A stretch of 64,000 bases of DNA from Actinopolymorpha rutila (GCF_013407855.1 NZ_JACBZH010000001.1:4836001-4900000), one strand, 5' to 3'. Numbered from the stretch's first letter, positions 8,064-16,955 are shown. Made by a program: numbers and translations. The notes: generated from the sequence alone by a model not told the origin.

Positions 8064-9548
8064 TTGTCCGCAGGCAAGTTCGAGTACGCCCCGGCGCCGG
8101 AGTCGCGGTCCGTCGTCGACCTCAGGTCGTCGTACGGCCTGTTCGTCGGCGGCGAGTTCGTGCCCACCGTCGACGGCCGGATGTTCAAGACGGTCAGCCC
8201 GGCCACCGAGGAGGTGCTGGCCGAGGTCACCGAGGCGGGTGCGGAGGACGTCGACCGTGCGGTCCGCGCCGCCCGCACCGCCTACGACTCGGTGTGGGGC
8301 CCGATGTCGGGCCGGGACCGCGGAAAGTTCCTGTTCCGGATCGCCCGGCTGATCCAGGAGCGCGCCCGCGAGCTCGCCGTGCTGGAGTCGCTGGACAACG
8401 GCAAGCCGATCCGGGAGTCGCGAGACGTCGACATCCCACTGGTGGCCGCGCACTTCTTCTACTACGCCGGCTGGGCCGACAAGCTGGAGTACGCCGGCTT
8501 CGGTGCCGATCCCCGTCCTGTCGGCGTCGCCGGCCAGGTCATTCCGTGGAACTTCCCACTGCTCATGCTGGCGTGGAAGATCGCCCCCGCGCTTGCCTGC
8601 GGCAACACCGTCGTCCTCAAGCCGGCCGAGACGACGCCGCTGACCGCGCTGCTGTTCGCCGAGATCTGCCAGCAGGCCGACCTGCCGCCGGGTGTGGTCA
8701 ACATCGTCACCGGCGCGGGCGCGACCGGCCAGGCGATCGTGGAGCACGAGGGCGTGGACAAGGTGGCGTTCACCGGCTCTACCGAGGTGGGCAAGGCGAT
8801 CGCCCGTTCGGTCGCCGGCACGCCGAAGAAGGTCACCCTCGAGCTCGGCGGCAAGGCCGCCAACGTCGTGTTCGACGACGCACCGCTCGACCAGGCCGTC
8901 GAGGGCATCGTCAACGGCATCTTCTTCAACCAGGGCCACGTCTGCTGCGCGGGCTCGCGGCTGCTGGTGCAGGAGAACGTCTACGACGAGGTGCTCGACC
9001 GGCTCAAGCGCCGGATGGCCACGCTGCGCGTCGGGGACCCGCTGGACAAGAACACCGACGTCGGCGCGATCAACTCCGCCGAGCAGCTGCGCCGGATCGC
9101 CACCCTCAGCGAGGTGGGCGAGGCCGAGGGAGCCGAACGCTGGTCGGCGCCGTGCGAGCTGCCCGACCGGGGCTACTGGTTCGCGCCCACGATCTTCACC
9201 GGCGTCACCCAGGCCCACCGCATCGCCCGGGAGGAGATCTTCGGACCGGTGTTGTCGATCCTCACCTTCCGCACCCCTGCCGAGGCGGTCGAGAAGGCCA
9301 ACAACACGCCGTACGGCCTGTCCGCCGGGGTGTGGACGGAGAAGGGCTCGCGCATCCTGTGGATGGCCGACCGGCTGCGGGCCGGGGTGGTGTGGGCCAA
9401 CACCTTCAACCGGTTCGACCCGACCTCGCCGTTCGGCGGCTACAAGGAGTCCGGCCACGGCCGTGAGGGCGGCCGGCACGGCCTCGCCGCCTACCTGCAG
9501 GCCGGCCACCCGAAGGCCGGCCACCCGAAGGAGGCGGCGCGGGCATGA
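8064..9548 (+). CDS. aldehyde dehydrogenase (catalytically complete)
   Basis: A 494-residue NAD(P)-dependent aldehyde dehydrogenase. The TTG start at 8064 follows AGGAGAG. The catalytic Glu lies in LELGGKAANVV, the nucleophile is Cys294 in NQGHVCCAGSR, and EEIFGPVLS and the C-terminal oligomerisation region are all present. Directly downstream of deoC, it most likely oxidises acetaldehyde from the aldolase to acetate; this is inference from context. Near its C-terminus residues AGHPK occur twice, encoded by an exact 15-bp duplication at 9501-9530. The stop overlaps the ATG of the next gene by 4 bp, so the two are translationally coupled. Confidence 0.92.
   Translation: MSAGKFEYAPAPESRSVVDLRSSYGLFVGGEFVPTVDGRMFKTVSPATEEVLAEVTEAGAEDVDRAVRAARTAYDSVWGPMSGRDRGKFLFRIARLIQERARELAVLESLDNGKPIRESRDVDIPLVAAHFFYYAGWADKLEYAGFGADPRPVGVAGQVIPWNFPLLMLAWKIAPALACGNTVVLKPAETTPLTALLFAEICQQADLPPGVVNIVTGAGATGQAIVEHEGVDKVAFTGSTEVGKAIARSVAGTPKKVTLELGGKAANVVFDDAPLDQAVEGIVNGIFFNQGHVCCAGSRLLVQENVYDEVLDRLKRRMATLRVGDPLDKNTDVGAINSAEQLRRIATLSEVGEAEGAERWSAPCELPDRGYWFAPTIFTGVTQAHRIAREEIFGPVLSILTFRTPAEAVEKANNTPYGLSAGVWTEKGSRILWMADRLRAGVVWANTFNRFDPTSPFGGYKESGHGREGGRHGLAAYLQAGHPKAGHPKEAARA
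9501..9530 (+). repeat. 15-bp direct duplication near the 3' end of aldehyde dehydrogenase
   Basis: Two identical 15-bp units (9501-9515 and 9516-9530) lie 18 bp before the stop codon and encode AGHPK twice. The duplication keeps the frame. It belongs to the set of repeats found at gene 3' ends in this window. Confidence 0.85.
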
Positions 9549-10429
9549 GCACTACCCGACCCAGCGAGCGCCTCGCCGTTCGCAAGACCTACAAGCTGTA
9601 CGTCGGCGGGGCCTTCCCGCGCAGCGAGTCCGGGCGGAGCTACGTCGTGCACGACGCCAAGGGACAGTTCCTCGCCAACGCCGCACTCGCGTCCCGCAAG
9701 GACGCCCGCGACGCGGTGGTCGCCGCGCGGAAGGCGTTCGGTGGCTGGTCGGCTCGCACCGCGTACAACCGCGGCCAGATCCTCTACCGCGTGGCGGAGG
9801 TGATGGAGGGCCGCCGGGCACAGTTCGTGGACGAGGTGGCGGCCGGCGAGGGACTGCACCGGGCCGAGGCCGAGGCCGCCGTGGACGAGAGCATCGACCG
9901 CTGGGTGTGGTACGCCGGATGGGCGGACAAGGTGGCCCAGGTGCTCGGCTCCACCAACCCGGTCGCGGGCCCCTACTTCGACTTCTCCGTACCCGAGCCG
10001 ACCGGCGTCGTCGCCGTGCTCGCTCCCCAGGAGTCCAGCCTGCTCGGGCTGGTGAGCGTCCTCGCCCCGGTGATCACCACCGGCAACACCTGTGTGGTCC
10101 TCGCCAGCGCCGACCGCCCGCTGCCGGCGGTCACCCTGACCGAGGTGCTGGCCACCAGCGACCTGCCCGGCGGAGTGGTCAACCTCCTCACCGGCAGGGT
10201 GCCCGAGGTGGCGCCGTGGCTGGCGGCGCACCAGGACGTCAACGCTCTCGACCTCACCGGCGCCGGGGATCGCGAGCTCGCCACCGAGTTCGAACGCGCC
10301 GCCGCCGACAACCTCAAGCGCCTGGTCCGCGTACCCGACCACAACCAAGACTGGACCGCCGCGCCCGGCATCGACCGGATGGCGGCGTTCCTGGAGACCA
10401 AGACCGTCTGGCACCCGATGGGGATCTGA
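9545..10429 (+). CDS. truncated aldehyde dehydrogenase-like protein without catalytic half
   Basis: A 294-residue protein related to the gene before it, beginning at the overlapping ATG 9545. It keeps the N-terminal and NAD-binding part (KLYVGGAFPRSESGRSY, YAGWADKVAQVLGS, TTGNTCVVLAS, LPGGVVNLLTG) but stops before the region that would carry ELGGK and the GQxC nucleophile. The expected active-site Glu and Cys are therefore absent. The ORF is clean, with no frameshift into a remaining C-terminal half, and is followed after 3 bp by another gene, so the short form appears fixed. I infer a non-catalytic partner of the upstream enzyme or a regulator of it. A second nucleotide-binding function is an alternative. 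Confidence 0.8.
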   Translation: MSTTRPSERLAVRKTYKLYVGGAFPRSESGRSYVVHDAKGQFLANAALASRKDARDAVVAARKAFGGWSARTAYNRGQILYRVAEVMEGRRAQFVDEVAAGEGLHRAEAEAAVDESIDRWVWYAGWADKVAQVLGSTNPVAGPYFDFSVPEPTGVVAVLAPQESSLLGLVSVLAPVITTGNTCVVLASADRPLPAVTLTEVLATSDLPGGVVNLLTGRVPEVAPWLAAHQDVNALDLTGAGDRELATEFERAAADNLKRLVRVPDHNQDWTAAPGIDRMAAFLETKTVWHPMGI

Positions 10430-10432
10430 GGA

Positions 10433-11680
10433 ATGACCACCGAATTCGTCGCCGACCCGCTCGTGCCCCTCGAACTCACGCTCGGCATCGGCAAGCGCTA
10501 CACGCTCTACCAGCCCGGCTGGTACACCGCCGACGACAGCTCGGCCGGGTTCCTCGGCTCGAACAAGCAGCTGTACGGCTTCACCAGCCTGGAGGACCTG
10601 GTCGAGTTCGTCGACTCCGGCGCGGCCAACGACCTCACGCCGAGCGCGCACTTCAAGGGACTGCGGATCTGGACCACCGAGGAATACTCCCGGCGGTTGT
10701 GCATCTACGACCTGACCCGGCTGCCGGAGATCGCCGACGGCGAGCTCAGCGCCGACGAGCAGGCCGGCCTGGGCTCGACGCTGGCGTTGATGCTCGACCT
10801 GCTCGACTACATGGACGTCGAGACCGGTGCCTCCCAGGCCCTGCACGACGACGAGGACATCAGCAAGCTCGCCTCCGGTGACGAGCTCCTCTCGGTGTTC
10901 CGGGCCGCGCACCACCGCCAGCACGTCGTCGAGATCCTGGACGCCAACTGGTCCGAGTGCGTCTCCGAGGTGTCCCGCCGGGTGATCACCCCCAAGCTTC
11001 CCGAGGGTCCGGCCGGTCGTGGGCCGGCGGGAACCGGCGGGCCGGGCGCGACGCTGGCCGGCGTACGCGGTGCGGTGAACGGCACGGCACCCTCCGACGG
11101 ACCGGTTCCGCTGGAGGACGCGGCCCCGGCGCTGACGCTGTGGTTCGGACTCGCCGACGAGGGTTTCTACGCCCTGCGCGGCACCGCGCTGACCGACGGG
11201 CACCCCGACTACCTCGGTACGCCCTCGCCCGAGGGCGCCCGGCTGGCGGTGTGGACCGACGTCGACCGGATGCAGGCGGAGGCGGCGCAGGGTTCGACCG
11301 GCGAGGTGTCCGGCCTCGACCTCGGCGCCGTGGCCGCCCGCGACGACGTGAGCTTCACCCCGCACGACGACAACATCTTCGACCTGGTCGAGCTCGCCGA
11401 CTCGGTGGGCCCGGACATGGACGCCGACGCCGCGGACCGCCTGGTCAGCGCCTGGTCGGAGGTGCTGCGGCTGGCCGCCTGGGGCGGCTGGCGTGACGTC
11501 ACCGAACTCCTCGGGCCCGACTCCCCCACCGGTGCGTTCATGGTGTCCTGTGCGCTCGACCTGGCCCAGGACCGGGCCGGTGCCGCGCAGGCCCTGGCCA
11601 CCGCCGACACCGAGGCGGCCGCGGCCGGCTGGCGGGCTGTCGTACCCGCCCTCACCGCGCGGCTGGACCAGCGTTCCTGA
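10433..11680 (+). CDS. conserved-looking protein of unknown function in the deoC operon
   Basis: A 415-residue acidic protein starting 3 bp after the truncated dehydrogenase. I do not recognise a family. The N-terminal half (to about residue 190) contains the motif LYQPGWYTADD and reads as folded. A Gly/Pro-rich linker follows near residues 190-215, then a second domain with LWFGLADEGFYALRGT and PDYLGTPSPEGARLAVWTD. There is no signal peptide or membrane segment, so it is probably cytoplasmic. Tight coupling to deoC and the two dehydrogenases suggests a role in the same pathway, but I would not name one. It is the last gene of this run, followed by a strong terminator hairpin. Confidence 0.6.
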   Translation: MTTEFVADPLVPLELTLGIGKRYTLYQPGWYTADDSSAGFLGSNKQLYGFTSLEDLVEFVDSGAANDLTPSAHFKGLRIWTTEEYSRRLCIYDLTRLPEIADGELSADEQAGLGSTLALMLDLLDYMDVETGASQALHDDEDISKLASGDELLSVFRAAHHRQHVVEILDANWSECVSEVSRRVITPKLPEGPAGRGPAGTGGPGATLAGVRGAVNGTAPSDGPVPLEDAAPALTLWFGLADEGFYALRGTALTDGHPDYLGTPSPEGARLAVWTDVDRMQAEAAQGSTGEVSGLDLGAVAARDDVSFTPHDDNIFDLVELADSVGPDMDADAADRLVSAWSEVLRLAAWGGWRDVTELLGPDSPTGAFMVSCALDLAQDRAGAAQALATADTEAAAAGWRAVVPALTARLDQRS

Positions 11681-11703
11681 CGCCGCCAATGCAGCGAATG
11701 CGG

Positions 11704-11732
11704 GCCCGCACCGACGTGCGATCGGTGCGGGC
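11704..11732 (+). terminator. intrinsic terminator hairpin after the deoC operon
   Basis: A perfect 11-bp stem (GCCCGCACCGA with its complement) and a 7-nt loop lie 24 bp after the stop of the unknown gene. The T-tract is weak, which is common in high-GC actinobacteria. Confidence 0.75.
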
Positions 11733-11786
11733 TTCGCGCACAATGGCCGAGCACGCGAACTGATCATCACCGGGAGGACGCGTCTC

Positions 11787-11972
11787 ATGGCAGCACTGGA
11801 ACGCCCACGTCAGGGTCGGATGATCGCCGGGGTCTGCGCGGGCCTGGCCCAGCGCTTCGGACTGTCCCGCGGAGTCGTGCGGGTGGCGTTCGTGCTGTCC
11901 TGCGCCCTGCCGGGACCGCAGATCCTCGTCTACCTCGCGCTGTGGATCCTGCTCCCGAACGCCGACGCCTAG
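11787..11972 (+). CDS. small PspC-domain membrane protein
   Basis: A 61-residue protein. ATG 11787 follows GGGAGGA. It is almost entirely one PspC domain, with the typical GRMIAGVCAGLAQRFGL and a hydrophobic C-terminal segment (ILVYLALWILLP). PspC domains are associated with membrane stress responses; short stand-alone versions are common in actinobacteria and have no defined role. It appears monocistronic, with the terminator at 11704 upstream and a convergent gene downstream. Confidence 0.8.
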   Translation: MAALERPRQGRMIAGVCAGLAQRFGLSRGVVRVAFVLSCALPGPQILVYLALWILLPNADA

Positions 11973-12006
11973 CGTCTGTCCTGGAAAAGCCTCGTCACGC
12001 CGGGGC

Positions 12007-12402
12007 TCACCACTGGAGTCCGCGGCGAGCGAGTTCGACCTCGAGCTCCAGCCGCCTGGTGCTGCCCAGCGGTGCGGTCGCGGTTCCGGTCTCCACACCC
12101 AGCGCTTCGCAGGCCAGCAACAGCGTCTCGTCGTAGGCGAGTTCGGTGACGTGCAGGTGGAACGCCCGCGCGGAGACCCGGCGGTCGGCGTGCAGGCGGA
12201 CGCTCTCCCCGGCCAGCCGGTGCAGGTCGCCGGCGAGGCGTTCGATCGGCGGGCGGGTCGGCACCTGGCCCGAGTCCACGGAGTCCCACCAGCGGTCCAG
12301 CGGGTCCCGCCGGCCGTCCGCGCCGTTCCACCAGCGTTCGAGGCCCTCCCGCCAGCGGCGCAGCACAGCGCCCAGCGCTGACTGCCCTCGCTCGCCGGCC
12401 AC
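12007..12402 (-). CDS. small protein of unknown function
   Basis: A 131-residue protein with a GTG start at 12402. The N-terminal third is rich in Trp and Arg (LERWWNGADGRRD, RWWDSVDSG). The rest looks helical and soluble (LAGDLHRLAGESVRLHADRR, LAYDETLLLACEALG). There is no signal peptide or membrane segment, and I do not recognise a family. It lies 93 bp downstream of adenosine deaminase on the same strand. Coding character is supported by an open frame with a biased third position and by position, not by motif. Confidence 0.5.
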   Translation of the reverse strand: MAGERGQSALGAVLRRWREGLERWWNGADGRRDPLDRWWDSVDSGQVPTRPPIERLAGDLHRLAGESVRLHADRRVSARAFHLHVTELAYDETLLLACEALGVETGTATAPLGSTRRLELEVELARRGLQW

Positions 12403-12495
12403 GGCACGACCTCCTCAGCAGGCCCGGGTCCGTGCCTTGGGTATGTCCCTCAAGGATGCTCCAACCCTCCCGGGACGCACAGGTGGCGGGCGAGG

Positions 12496-13608
12496 TCAGA
12501 AGGTCCCATGGTGCATCTGGGCAAAGGCCCGCTCGGCGCCGAGCGCGGCGTACCCCGGCTTGATCACGTTGTTGATCAGGGCCAGTCGCTGGTCGAACGG
12601 CAGGAACGCGCTCTTCATGGCGTTGAGGGTGAACCACTGCAAATCCGCCAGCTCGTACCCGAACGCGTCGGCAAGTCCGGCGAACTCCCGCGACAGCGAC
12701 GTACCGCTCATCAGCCGGTTGTCGGTGTTGATCGTGACGCGGAACCGCAACCGGGTCAGCAGCCCGGCCGGGTGCTCGGCCAGCGACGGCGCCGCACCGG
12801 TCTGCACGTTGGACGAGGGACACATCTCCAGCGGGATGCGCTTGTCCCGGACGTACGCCGCGAGCCGGCCCAGTCGGACGTCGCCGTCCGCGGTGTGGGT
12901 GATGTCGTCGACGATGCGTACGCCGTGCCCCAGTCGGTCCGCCCCGCACCACTGGATCGCCTGCCAGATCGACGGCAGCCCGAAGCCCTCGCCGGCGTGG
13001 ATCGTGAAGTGCGCGTTCTCCCGCTGGAGGTACTCGAACGCGTCCAGGTGCCGGGTGGGCGGGTAGCCGGCCTCGGCGCCGGCGATGTCGAAGCCGACCA
13101 CACCCTGGTCGCGGTAGCGCACCGCGAGTTCGGCGATCTCCATCGACCGGGCGGCGTGCCGCATCGCGGTGACGATCTGGCGTACGACGATGGGCCGGCC
13201 CGCCTCCGCCGCCCGGCGTTCCCCCTCGGCGAAGCCGGCGCCGACCGCGCGCACCACGTGGTCCAGGTCGAGGTCGCCGGACAGGTGCAGCTCCGGCGCG
13301 TACCGCACCTCCGCGTACACGATGCCGTCGGCGGCGAGGTCCTCCACGCACTCGGTGGCCACCCTGGTCAGCGACTCGGCGGTCTGCATGACGGCGACGG
13401 TGTGGGCGAAGGTCTCCAGGTAGCGTTCCAGCGAACCCGAGTCGGCCGACTCGCGGAACCACTCGCCGAGCTGCTCGGGCGCGGCCGGAAGCTCGTGCCC
13501 GATCTCTCGGGCGAGCTCGGCCACCGTCTGCGGACGGAGCCCGCCGTCCAGGTGGTCGTGCAGCAGCACCTTCGGTGCGCGGACGATCTCCTCGGGAGTG
13601 ATCTTCAT
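12496..13608 (-). CDS. add: adenosine deaminase
   Basis: A 370-residue zinc hydrolase converting (deoxy)adenosine to (deoxy)inosine. The zinc-binding HxH is in LLHDHLDGG near residue 17. IHAGEGFG, the RLGHGVRI catalytic segment, MCPSSNVQTGA and TINTDN with the last metal ligand are all present in order. The start is ATG 13608. It lies downstream of cdd and deoA on the same strand but is separated from deoA by a 180-bp gap filled mostly by a 21-bp minisatellite. The product inosine is a substrate for the phosphorylase at 1444. Confidence 0.95.
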   Translation of the reverse strand: MKITPEEIVRAPKVLLHDHLDGGLRPQTVAELAREIGHELPAAPEQLGEWFRESADSGSLERYLETFAHTVAVMQTAESLTRVATECVEDLAADGIVYAEVRYAPELHLSGDLDLDHVVRAVGAGFAEGERRAAEAGRPIVVRQIVTAMRHAARSMEIAELAVRYRDQGVVGFDIAGAEAGYPPTRHLDAFEYLQRENAHFTIHAGEGFGLPSIWQAIQWCGADRLGHGVRIVDDITHTADGDVRLGRLAAYVRDKRIPLEMCPSSNVQTGAAPSLAEHPAGLLTRLRFRVTINTDNRLMSGTSLSREFAGLADAFGYELADLQWFTLNAMKSAFLPFDQRLALINNVIKPGYAALGAERAFAQMHHGTF

Positions 13609-13657
13609 CGTCGGGTGGTCCCCTCCCCGGTTAGCGGCAGTCGCGGCGGCAGTTGTC

Positions 13658-13804
13658 GCGGCTCGGCCGGTGGTCGTGGCGGCTCGGCCGGTGGTCGTGG
13701 CGGCTCGGCCGGTGGTCGTGGCGGCTCGGCCGGTGGTCGTGGCGGCTCGGCCGGTGGTCGTGGCGGCTCGGCCGATGGTTGCGGCGGCTCAGTCGATCCG
13801 GCCG
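13658..13804 (-). repeat. 21-bp minisatellite, five exact and two degenerate units, at the deoA 3' end
   Basis: Five exact 21-bp units run from 13658 to 13762, with one diverged unit at 13763-13783 and a more diverged one at 13784-13804. The last overlaps the deoA stop codon (13789-13791) and its final codons. The array fills most of the deoA-add gap. Because 21 is a multiple of three, every frame reads a 7-residue repeat, producing spurious long ORFs. Confidence 0.9.
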
Positions 13805-15078
13805 AGGATCAGCCTCTGGTCGACGCGGGCGAACCTGGGCGCGATCTCCACCGCACCCTCCAGGGCCTCCACCGCCCGGGCGAACCGCATCGGGTCGTCG
13901 GCGTGCAGGGTGAGCAGCGGCTGCCCGGCACGGACCATCGCGCCCGGCTTCGCGTGCATCTCCACTCCGGCACCGGCCGACACCGGATCCTCCTTGCGGG
14001 AACGCCCGGCGCCCAGCCGCCATGCGGCGAGACCAACCTGGTAGGCGTCCAGCCGGACGAGTACGCCCTCCGCCGGCGCCGTCACCTCGTGGGTGTGCGC
14101 AGCGTGCGGCAGCGGCGCGTCCGGGTCACCGCCCTGCGCGCGGATCATCGACCGCCACACGTCCATCGCCGTGCCGTCCTTGAGGACGTCGCTCGGGTCG
14201 GGGCCGCCGACCGCACCGGCGGCGGTGAGCATCTCCCGAGCCAGCGCCACTGTCAGCTCCACCACGTCGTGCGGCCCGCCGCCGGCGAGTACCTCCACCG
14301 ACTCGCGTACCTCCAGCGCGTTCCCGGCGGTCAGGCCGAGGGGGGTGCTCATGTCGGTGAGCAGCGCGACGGTGCGTACGCCGGCGGACCGGCCGAGCTC
14401 GACCATCGTGGCGGCGAGCGTGCGGGCGTCGTCGGCGTTCTTCATGAACGCGCCGGAGCCGACCTTCACGTCCAGGACGAGCGCGCCGGTGCCCTCGGCG
14501 ATCTTCTTGCTCATGATCGAGCTGGCGATCAGCGGGATCGACTCGACGGTGCCGGTCACGTCGCGCAGGGCGTACAGCTTGCGGTCCGCGGGCGCCAGCG
14601 TGTCGGTGGGTGCGCAGACGACCGCGCCGACGTCGCGCAACTGGGACACGATCTCGTCGTACGACAGCGACGCCCGCCAGCCCTTCAGCGACTCCAGCTT
14701 GTCCAGCGTGCCGCCGGTGTGGCCCAGCCCGCGACCGGACAGCTGGGGTACGGCGACGCCGCAGGCGGCGACCACCGGCGCCAGCGGCAGGGTGATCTTG
14801 TCGCCGACGCCGCCGGTGGAGTGCTTGTCGGCGGTCGGCCGGCCCACGCCGGCGAAGTCCAGCCGCTCACCCGAGGAGATCATCGCCTGGGTCCAGCGGG
14901 CGATCTCGGCGGGCTCCATGCCGCGCAGCAGGATCGCCATCAACAGCGCCGACATCTGCTCGTCGGCGACCACCCCGCGGGTGTAGGCGTCCACCACCCA
15001 GTCGATCTGCGCGTCCGCGAGCCGGTGGCCGTCCCGCTTGGCGCGGATGACGTCGACGGCGTCGAAGTGTTCGGTCAC
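13789..15078 (-). CDS. deoA: thymidine phosphorylase
   Basis: A 429-residue pyrimidine-nucleoside phosphorylase releasing thymine or uracil and deoxyribose-1-phosphate. It shows the phosphate-binding KHSTGGVGDK and the family signature RGLGHTGGTLDKLES. Length matches the family. GTG 15078 overlaps the cdd stop in a GTGA junction, which decides the start; a longer upstream frame exists but would run through cdd. It sits in a cdd-deoA pair with add downstream. The stop lies within the last diverged unit of the 21-bp repeat. Confidence 0.95.
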   Translation of the reverse strand: MTEHFDAVDVIRAKRDGHRLADAQIDWVVDAYTRGVVADEQMSALLMAILLRGMEPAEIARWTQAMISSGERLDFAGVGRPTADKHSTGGVGDKITLPLAPVVAACGVAVPQLSGRGLGHTGGTLDKLESLKGWRASLSYDEIVSQLRDVGAVVCAPTDTLAPADRKLYALRDVTGTVESIPLIASSIMSKKIAEGTGALVLDVKVGSGAFMKNADDARTLAATMVELGRSAGVRTVALLTDMSTPLGLTAGNALEVRESVEVLAGGGPHDVVELTVALAREMLTAAGAVGGPDPSDVLKDGTAMDVWRSMIRAQGGDPDAPLPHAAHTHEVTAPAEGVLVRLDAYQVGLAAWRLGAGRSRKEDPVSAGAGVEMHAKPGAMVRAGQPLLTLHADDPMRFARAVEALEGAVEIAPRFARVDQRLILGRID

Positions 15079-15524
15079 GGGCGGGCCTCGCTCCCGGTCT
15101 GGTACTCGGTCAGGTGGTCCGGCCCGAACGCGTCGGGAAGGACCTCGGTCATCGGCAGCACTCCGCGCGGGGTGTCCACCAGCAGGCGCGGGCCGCCGTG
15201 CTCCCACAGCAACTGGCGGCACCGGCCGCAGGGCATCAGCAGGGCACCCTGCCCGTCGCAGCAGGTGAACGCGACCAGCCGGCCTCCGCCGGTGGCGTGC
15301 AGGGCCGAGACCAGCCCGCACTCCGCGCACAACGTCATGCCGTACGACGCGTTCTCGACGTTGCAGCCCGCCACCACCCGGCCGTCGTCGGTGAGCGCCG
15401 CGGCGCCGACGGGATAGTGGGAGTACGGCACGTACGCCCCGGCCATCACCTTCCGGGCCGCCGCCCGCAGCCCGGCCCAGTCCACCTGCTCGCCGCTCAC
15501 GTCACCGTCCACGCTCGTACTCAC
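15075..15524 (-). CDS. cdd: cytidine deaminase
   Basis: A 149-residue zinc deaminase of the small tetrameric type. The catalytic CAE (TLCAECGLVSAL) and PCGRC zinc ligands are present, together with AGCNVENASYG for substrate binding. GTG 15524 follows a GAGACGAGGA ribosome site, so the 29 residues available upstream are not needed. It converts cytidine and deoxycytidine to uridine forms. It is coupled by GTGA to deoA and lies 131 bp from the permease genes on the same strand, so one transcript may cover importer and enzymes. Confidence 0.95.
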   Translation of the reverse strand: MSTSVDGDVSGEQVDWAGLRAAARKVMAGAYVPYSHYPVGAAALTDDGRVVAGCNVENASYGMTLCAECGLVSALHATGGGRLVAFTCCDGQGALLMPCGRCRQLLWEHGGPRLLVDTPRGVLPMTEVLPDAFGPDHLTEYQTGSEARP

Positions 15525-15655
15525 GTCCTCGTCTCCCCCACTCGTCCCGCTCGTGCGCTGGTCGGCGTCCCCAACCCGTGTCCCCCACCGTGCCCTGCGC
15601 GTGCCCACCACTCATGCCCGGCTCCGGGCCGCCCGCACACGCGAAGACCCGCAGG

Positions 15656-16936
15656 CTAGCTCTTGACGTAGGGTTCGCCGTCGGCCTTCGGGGGCCGCAC
15701 CCGGCCGACCGCCCCGGCCACCGCGACGACCGTCGCGAGGTAGGGCGCCATCACCAGCAGCTCACCCGGAATGGGCGTCTGCAGGATCTGCAGCTGACCC
15801 TGCAACTGCTGGGTGAAGCCGAAGAACAACGCCGCCACCGTCGCGCCGAGGGGATTCCACCGGCCCATGATCAGCGCGGCCAGCGCGATGAAGCCCTGGC
15901 CCGCGGTCAGGTCCTTGTCGAAGCTGCCGGTGAAGCCGATGGTGAAGAACGCACCGCCGAGGCCGGCGACGATCCCACCGGCCAGCACCGCCTGGTAGCG
16001 GACACGGAGTACGTTGATGCCCACCGTGTCGGCGGCGCGCGGGTGCTCGCCCACCGACCGCACCCGCAGTCCCCAGCGGGTCTTGAACAACACCACCGTG
16101 ACGACCGCCACCGCGACGTACATCGCGTACACCAGCAGGGTCTGGGCGAAGAACGTCTGCCCGATCACCGGGATCGCCGACAGCACCGGGATCGGGACGT
16201 TCGGCAGCACGCCGGGGTTGTTGTAGCGCTCGGAGTCCGACTGCACGAACTGGTCGAACAGGAAGCCGGTGATGCCGGACGCGAACACCACCAGCACCAC
16301 GCCCAGGACCACCTGGTTGACGCGGTAGCGGATGGCGAACACCGCGAGCATCGCCGCGATCAGCACACCGGCCAGGATCGCCGCGAACGCACCGGCCCAG
16401 AAGCTGCCGGTGGCCGAGGTCACCACCGCGGCGGCGAACGCCCCGGAGAGGAACTGCCCCTCGATCGCGACGTTGATGACGCCCGCGCGCTCGCACAGCA
16501 CACCCGCGAGCGCACCCAGGATCAGCGGGGTGGCGAGGTTGAGCGTTCCCTGCAGCTGGTTGGTGAGCGGGAAGGTCTTGCCCGCCGCCGCCCAGCACAG
16601 GAACGTCACCACCAGGGCGAGCGCGAAACCCACCCACAACAGCCTGGCCCAGCGGCCGCGTACGCCGCGGAGCAGTTGGGTGAGTGCCAGCACCAGCGCG
16701 TACGCCGCCAGCGCGAGCGCCACCGGCAGAGCGGGCAGGGAGATGTCGGGCAGCTGCGCGGCCGCGAACTGGTCGGACAGGCCGAACTTCGCGGTCTTCG
16801 GCGCGGTGAACACCGCGAGCAGCACGCCGAGCACGGCGAGCACCAGCGCGAGGATCCCGGTCCGGATCCGCCTGCGGCGCTCCTCCGGGGACTCGACCGC
16901 CGCGCTCTTCTCGGGTCGGGTGAGGGTCGTGGTCAT
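15656..16936 (-). CDS. nucleoside ABC transporter permease (second permease)
   Basis: A 426-residue integral membrane protein of the branched-chain/BMP-type permease family with about ten hydrophobic segments. Its core EXXXIGAQG-like region reads IAIEGQFLSGAFAAAV. ATG 16936 follows GAGGAGC; 17 further upstream codons are unlikely to be used. An N-terminal cytoplasmic stretch of about 35 charged residues precedes the first membrane helix. With the permease at 16956 and the ATPase at 18092 it forms the membrane part of a nucleoside importer, inferred from the BMP lipoprotein and neighbouring nucleoside enzymes. Confidence 0.88.
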   Translation of the reverse strand: MTTTLTRPEKSAAVESPEERRRRIRTGILALVLAVLGVLLAVFTAPKTAKFGLSDQFAAAQLPDISLPALPVALALAAYALVLALTQLLRGVRGRWARLLWVGFALALVVTFLCWAAAGKTFPLTNQLQGTLNLATPLILGALAGVLCERAGVINVAIEGQFLSGAFAAAVVTSATGSFWAGAFAAILAGVLIAAMLAVFAIRYRVNQVVLGVVLVVFASGITGFLFDQFVQSDSERYNNPGVLPNVPIPVLSAIPVIGQTFFAQTLLVYAMYVAVAVVTVVLFKTRWGLRVRSVGEHPRAADTVGINVLRVRYQAVLAGGIVAGLGGAFFTIGFTGSFDKDLTAGQGFIALAALIMGRWNPLGATVAALFFGFTQQLQGQLQILQTPIPGELLVMAPYLATVVAVAGAVGRVRPPKADGEPYVKS

Positions 16937-16955
16937 CGGGTCAGCTCCTCGTCCC

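Noticed and set aside
13653..13913. Plus-strand frame with repeated Trp/Gly/Arg heptads
   Set aside because: It is simply the 21-bp minisatellite translated and has no start context or conserved flank.
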